Below, one piece after another: positions 63,415 to 64,000 of a stretch of 64,000 bases of DNA; position 1 is the stretch's first letter, and the number at the start of each line of letters is the position of its first letter. The position numbers and the translations under genes were made by a program. Below the pieces are notes generated by a model. It was given only the letters and a program-made list of their open reading frames with translations, was not told the DNA's origin and did not search any database. Origin of the DNA: Symploca sp. SIO2E9 (GTDB lineage Bacteria; Cyanobacteriota; Cyanobacteriia; Cyanobacteriales; Coleofasciculaceae); NCBI GenBank assembly GCA_010692645.1, contig JAAHGS010000019.1, positions 95,640 to 159,639 of the forward strand, read 5' to 3'.

Positions 63415-63876
63415 TTAGAAGGAAATCGATTTGAGGCTGGAGCCAGTGTGACCTGTAAAAATCCAGAATAGACCACGACCAATATCAAGTAGGATACGGA
63501 TTAAGGGTTCTTTGGTTTTTTTTGAAGGAATAGAGACAGGTGTAAAAGCAATGCCTTGGCTACCCAGTACAATGGTTGCGATCGTTTTGGCTCTAGGCAT
63601 GTGGAAGGCAGAGGTGATTAGATAGATATGTTGAATTTTCTGTTGTTTGAAGTCGGCAACTAAGGTGGTAAAGTTGGTGACAGTGTCGGTGGCACGGTAG
63701 TCGAGGCGTACTCGTTTGTCTGAGACTCCTGCATCTCGAAATATGGCGCGGGCTGTTTTGGCGGGTGCGCCGCTGGATACCCAGATTTCTAGTGAGGGGT
63801 AGAGTTGGGCAAATTGGGCAGTGAATTTTTCTCGATCTATGCCACCGCCTAGGGTGAGAATAGCTTGGGGGTGGGG
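63415..63876 (-). pseudogene. 5'-truncated second copy of the ydcF-like gene
   Basis: The minus strand reads without a stop from PHPQAILTLGGGIDREKF through LITSAFHMPRAKT to FTGHTGSSLKSISF, matching the 60700-61281 protein from about residue 42 to the end. The frame meets TAA at 63877-63879, exactly where similarity to the other copy ends. The membrane segment and start codon are missing. It is a diverged duplicate (several substitutions), not a fresh copy. Confidence 0.85.
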
Positions 63877-64000
63877 TTAATCAACAGTGAACACTTTGCT
63901 AACAAATACTCACATTGACTAACAAATGTTGCTAGGATTCAAAACTCAGTTAAAAATCAGATCTCCAAACCAAAAAATAGCTTTAGCTAAACACGCGGGT
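63877..64000. other. Right-edge sequence breaking the ydcF copy
   Basis: Begins exactly where the ydcF homology is cut. It contains two ctaacaaat copies (around 63899 and 63920). It may be the end of an insertion element that runs off the window; too little is present to identify it. Confidence 0.4.

Overview
The window comes from a cyanobacterium. The palindrome GCGATCGC (HIP1) recurs throughout, for example near 5851, 9171, 14397, 27921, 31444, 42952, 45669, 54179, 57771 and 61172. Heptamer-type and GACGCGGAG-type tandem repeats, IS200/IS605-type elements, a Uma2-family gene and Wzc-type kinases also fit a large-genome, probably multicellular or sheath-forming cyanobacterium. The genus cannot be fixed from the sequence alone.

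About 0-29 kb is an exopolysaccharide/O-antigen-type locus. Nearly all genes from 0.6 to 23.9 kb are on the minus strand. rfbC-rfbD-rfbA (dTDP-L-rhamnose branch, without rfbB) lead into wecE (dTDP-4-amino-4,6-dideoxygalactose), GT4 glycosyltransferases and a second DegT-type aminotransferase. Upstream lie a LbetaH acetyltransferase, GT2 and GT4 transferases, three sulfotransferases, a 2OG-Fe(II) oxygenase, a Wzy-like polymerase, a Wzx-like flippase and a Wzc-like copolymerase/kinase. A CpsF/TagA/WecG-type transferase, a membrane GT2 and a DUF6625-like protein diverge on the plus strand. The predicted product is a rhamnose- and amino-deoxysugar-containing, probably sulfated and acylated polymer made by the Wzx/Wzy route. 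A second, more canonical Wzc (57.6-59.9 kb) and a WcaI-like glycosyltransferase lie 33 kb away. At the left edge a phytanoyl-CoA-dioxygenase-like gene and the end of a glycosyltransferase are partly duplicated.

At 29-34.5 kb mutS is followed by two methyltransferase genes on the opposite strand. After them comes a 209-bp duplicate of the mutS 3' end, abutting a decayed IS200/IS605-type element.

At 34.7-54.7 kb is the most unusual part. Three large co-directional genes encode a Ser/Thr kinase-NACHT NTPase-HEAT protein (1341 aa), a 3267-aa HEAT / S1-like beta-barrel array / TPR protein, and a 965-aa helical-repeat protein. Converging on them is a two-gene unit: an alpha/beta hydrolase overlapping a caspase-like peptidase fused to a pseudokinase. 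The pseudokinase resembles the NACHT protein's kinase but lacks the catalytic Asp, Lys and DFG Asp. I infer a sensing, signalling and cell-death or conflict (immunity-like) module.

At 54.9-64 kb are a degenerate 2H-phosphoesterase-like protein carrying an in-frame 111-bp repeat insertion, the WcaI-like transferase, wzc2, a small conserved-looking protein, a YdcF-family membrane protein, an IS605-type tnpB element, a Uma2 gene with an in-frame stop, and a 5'-truncated second ydcF copy.
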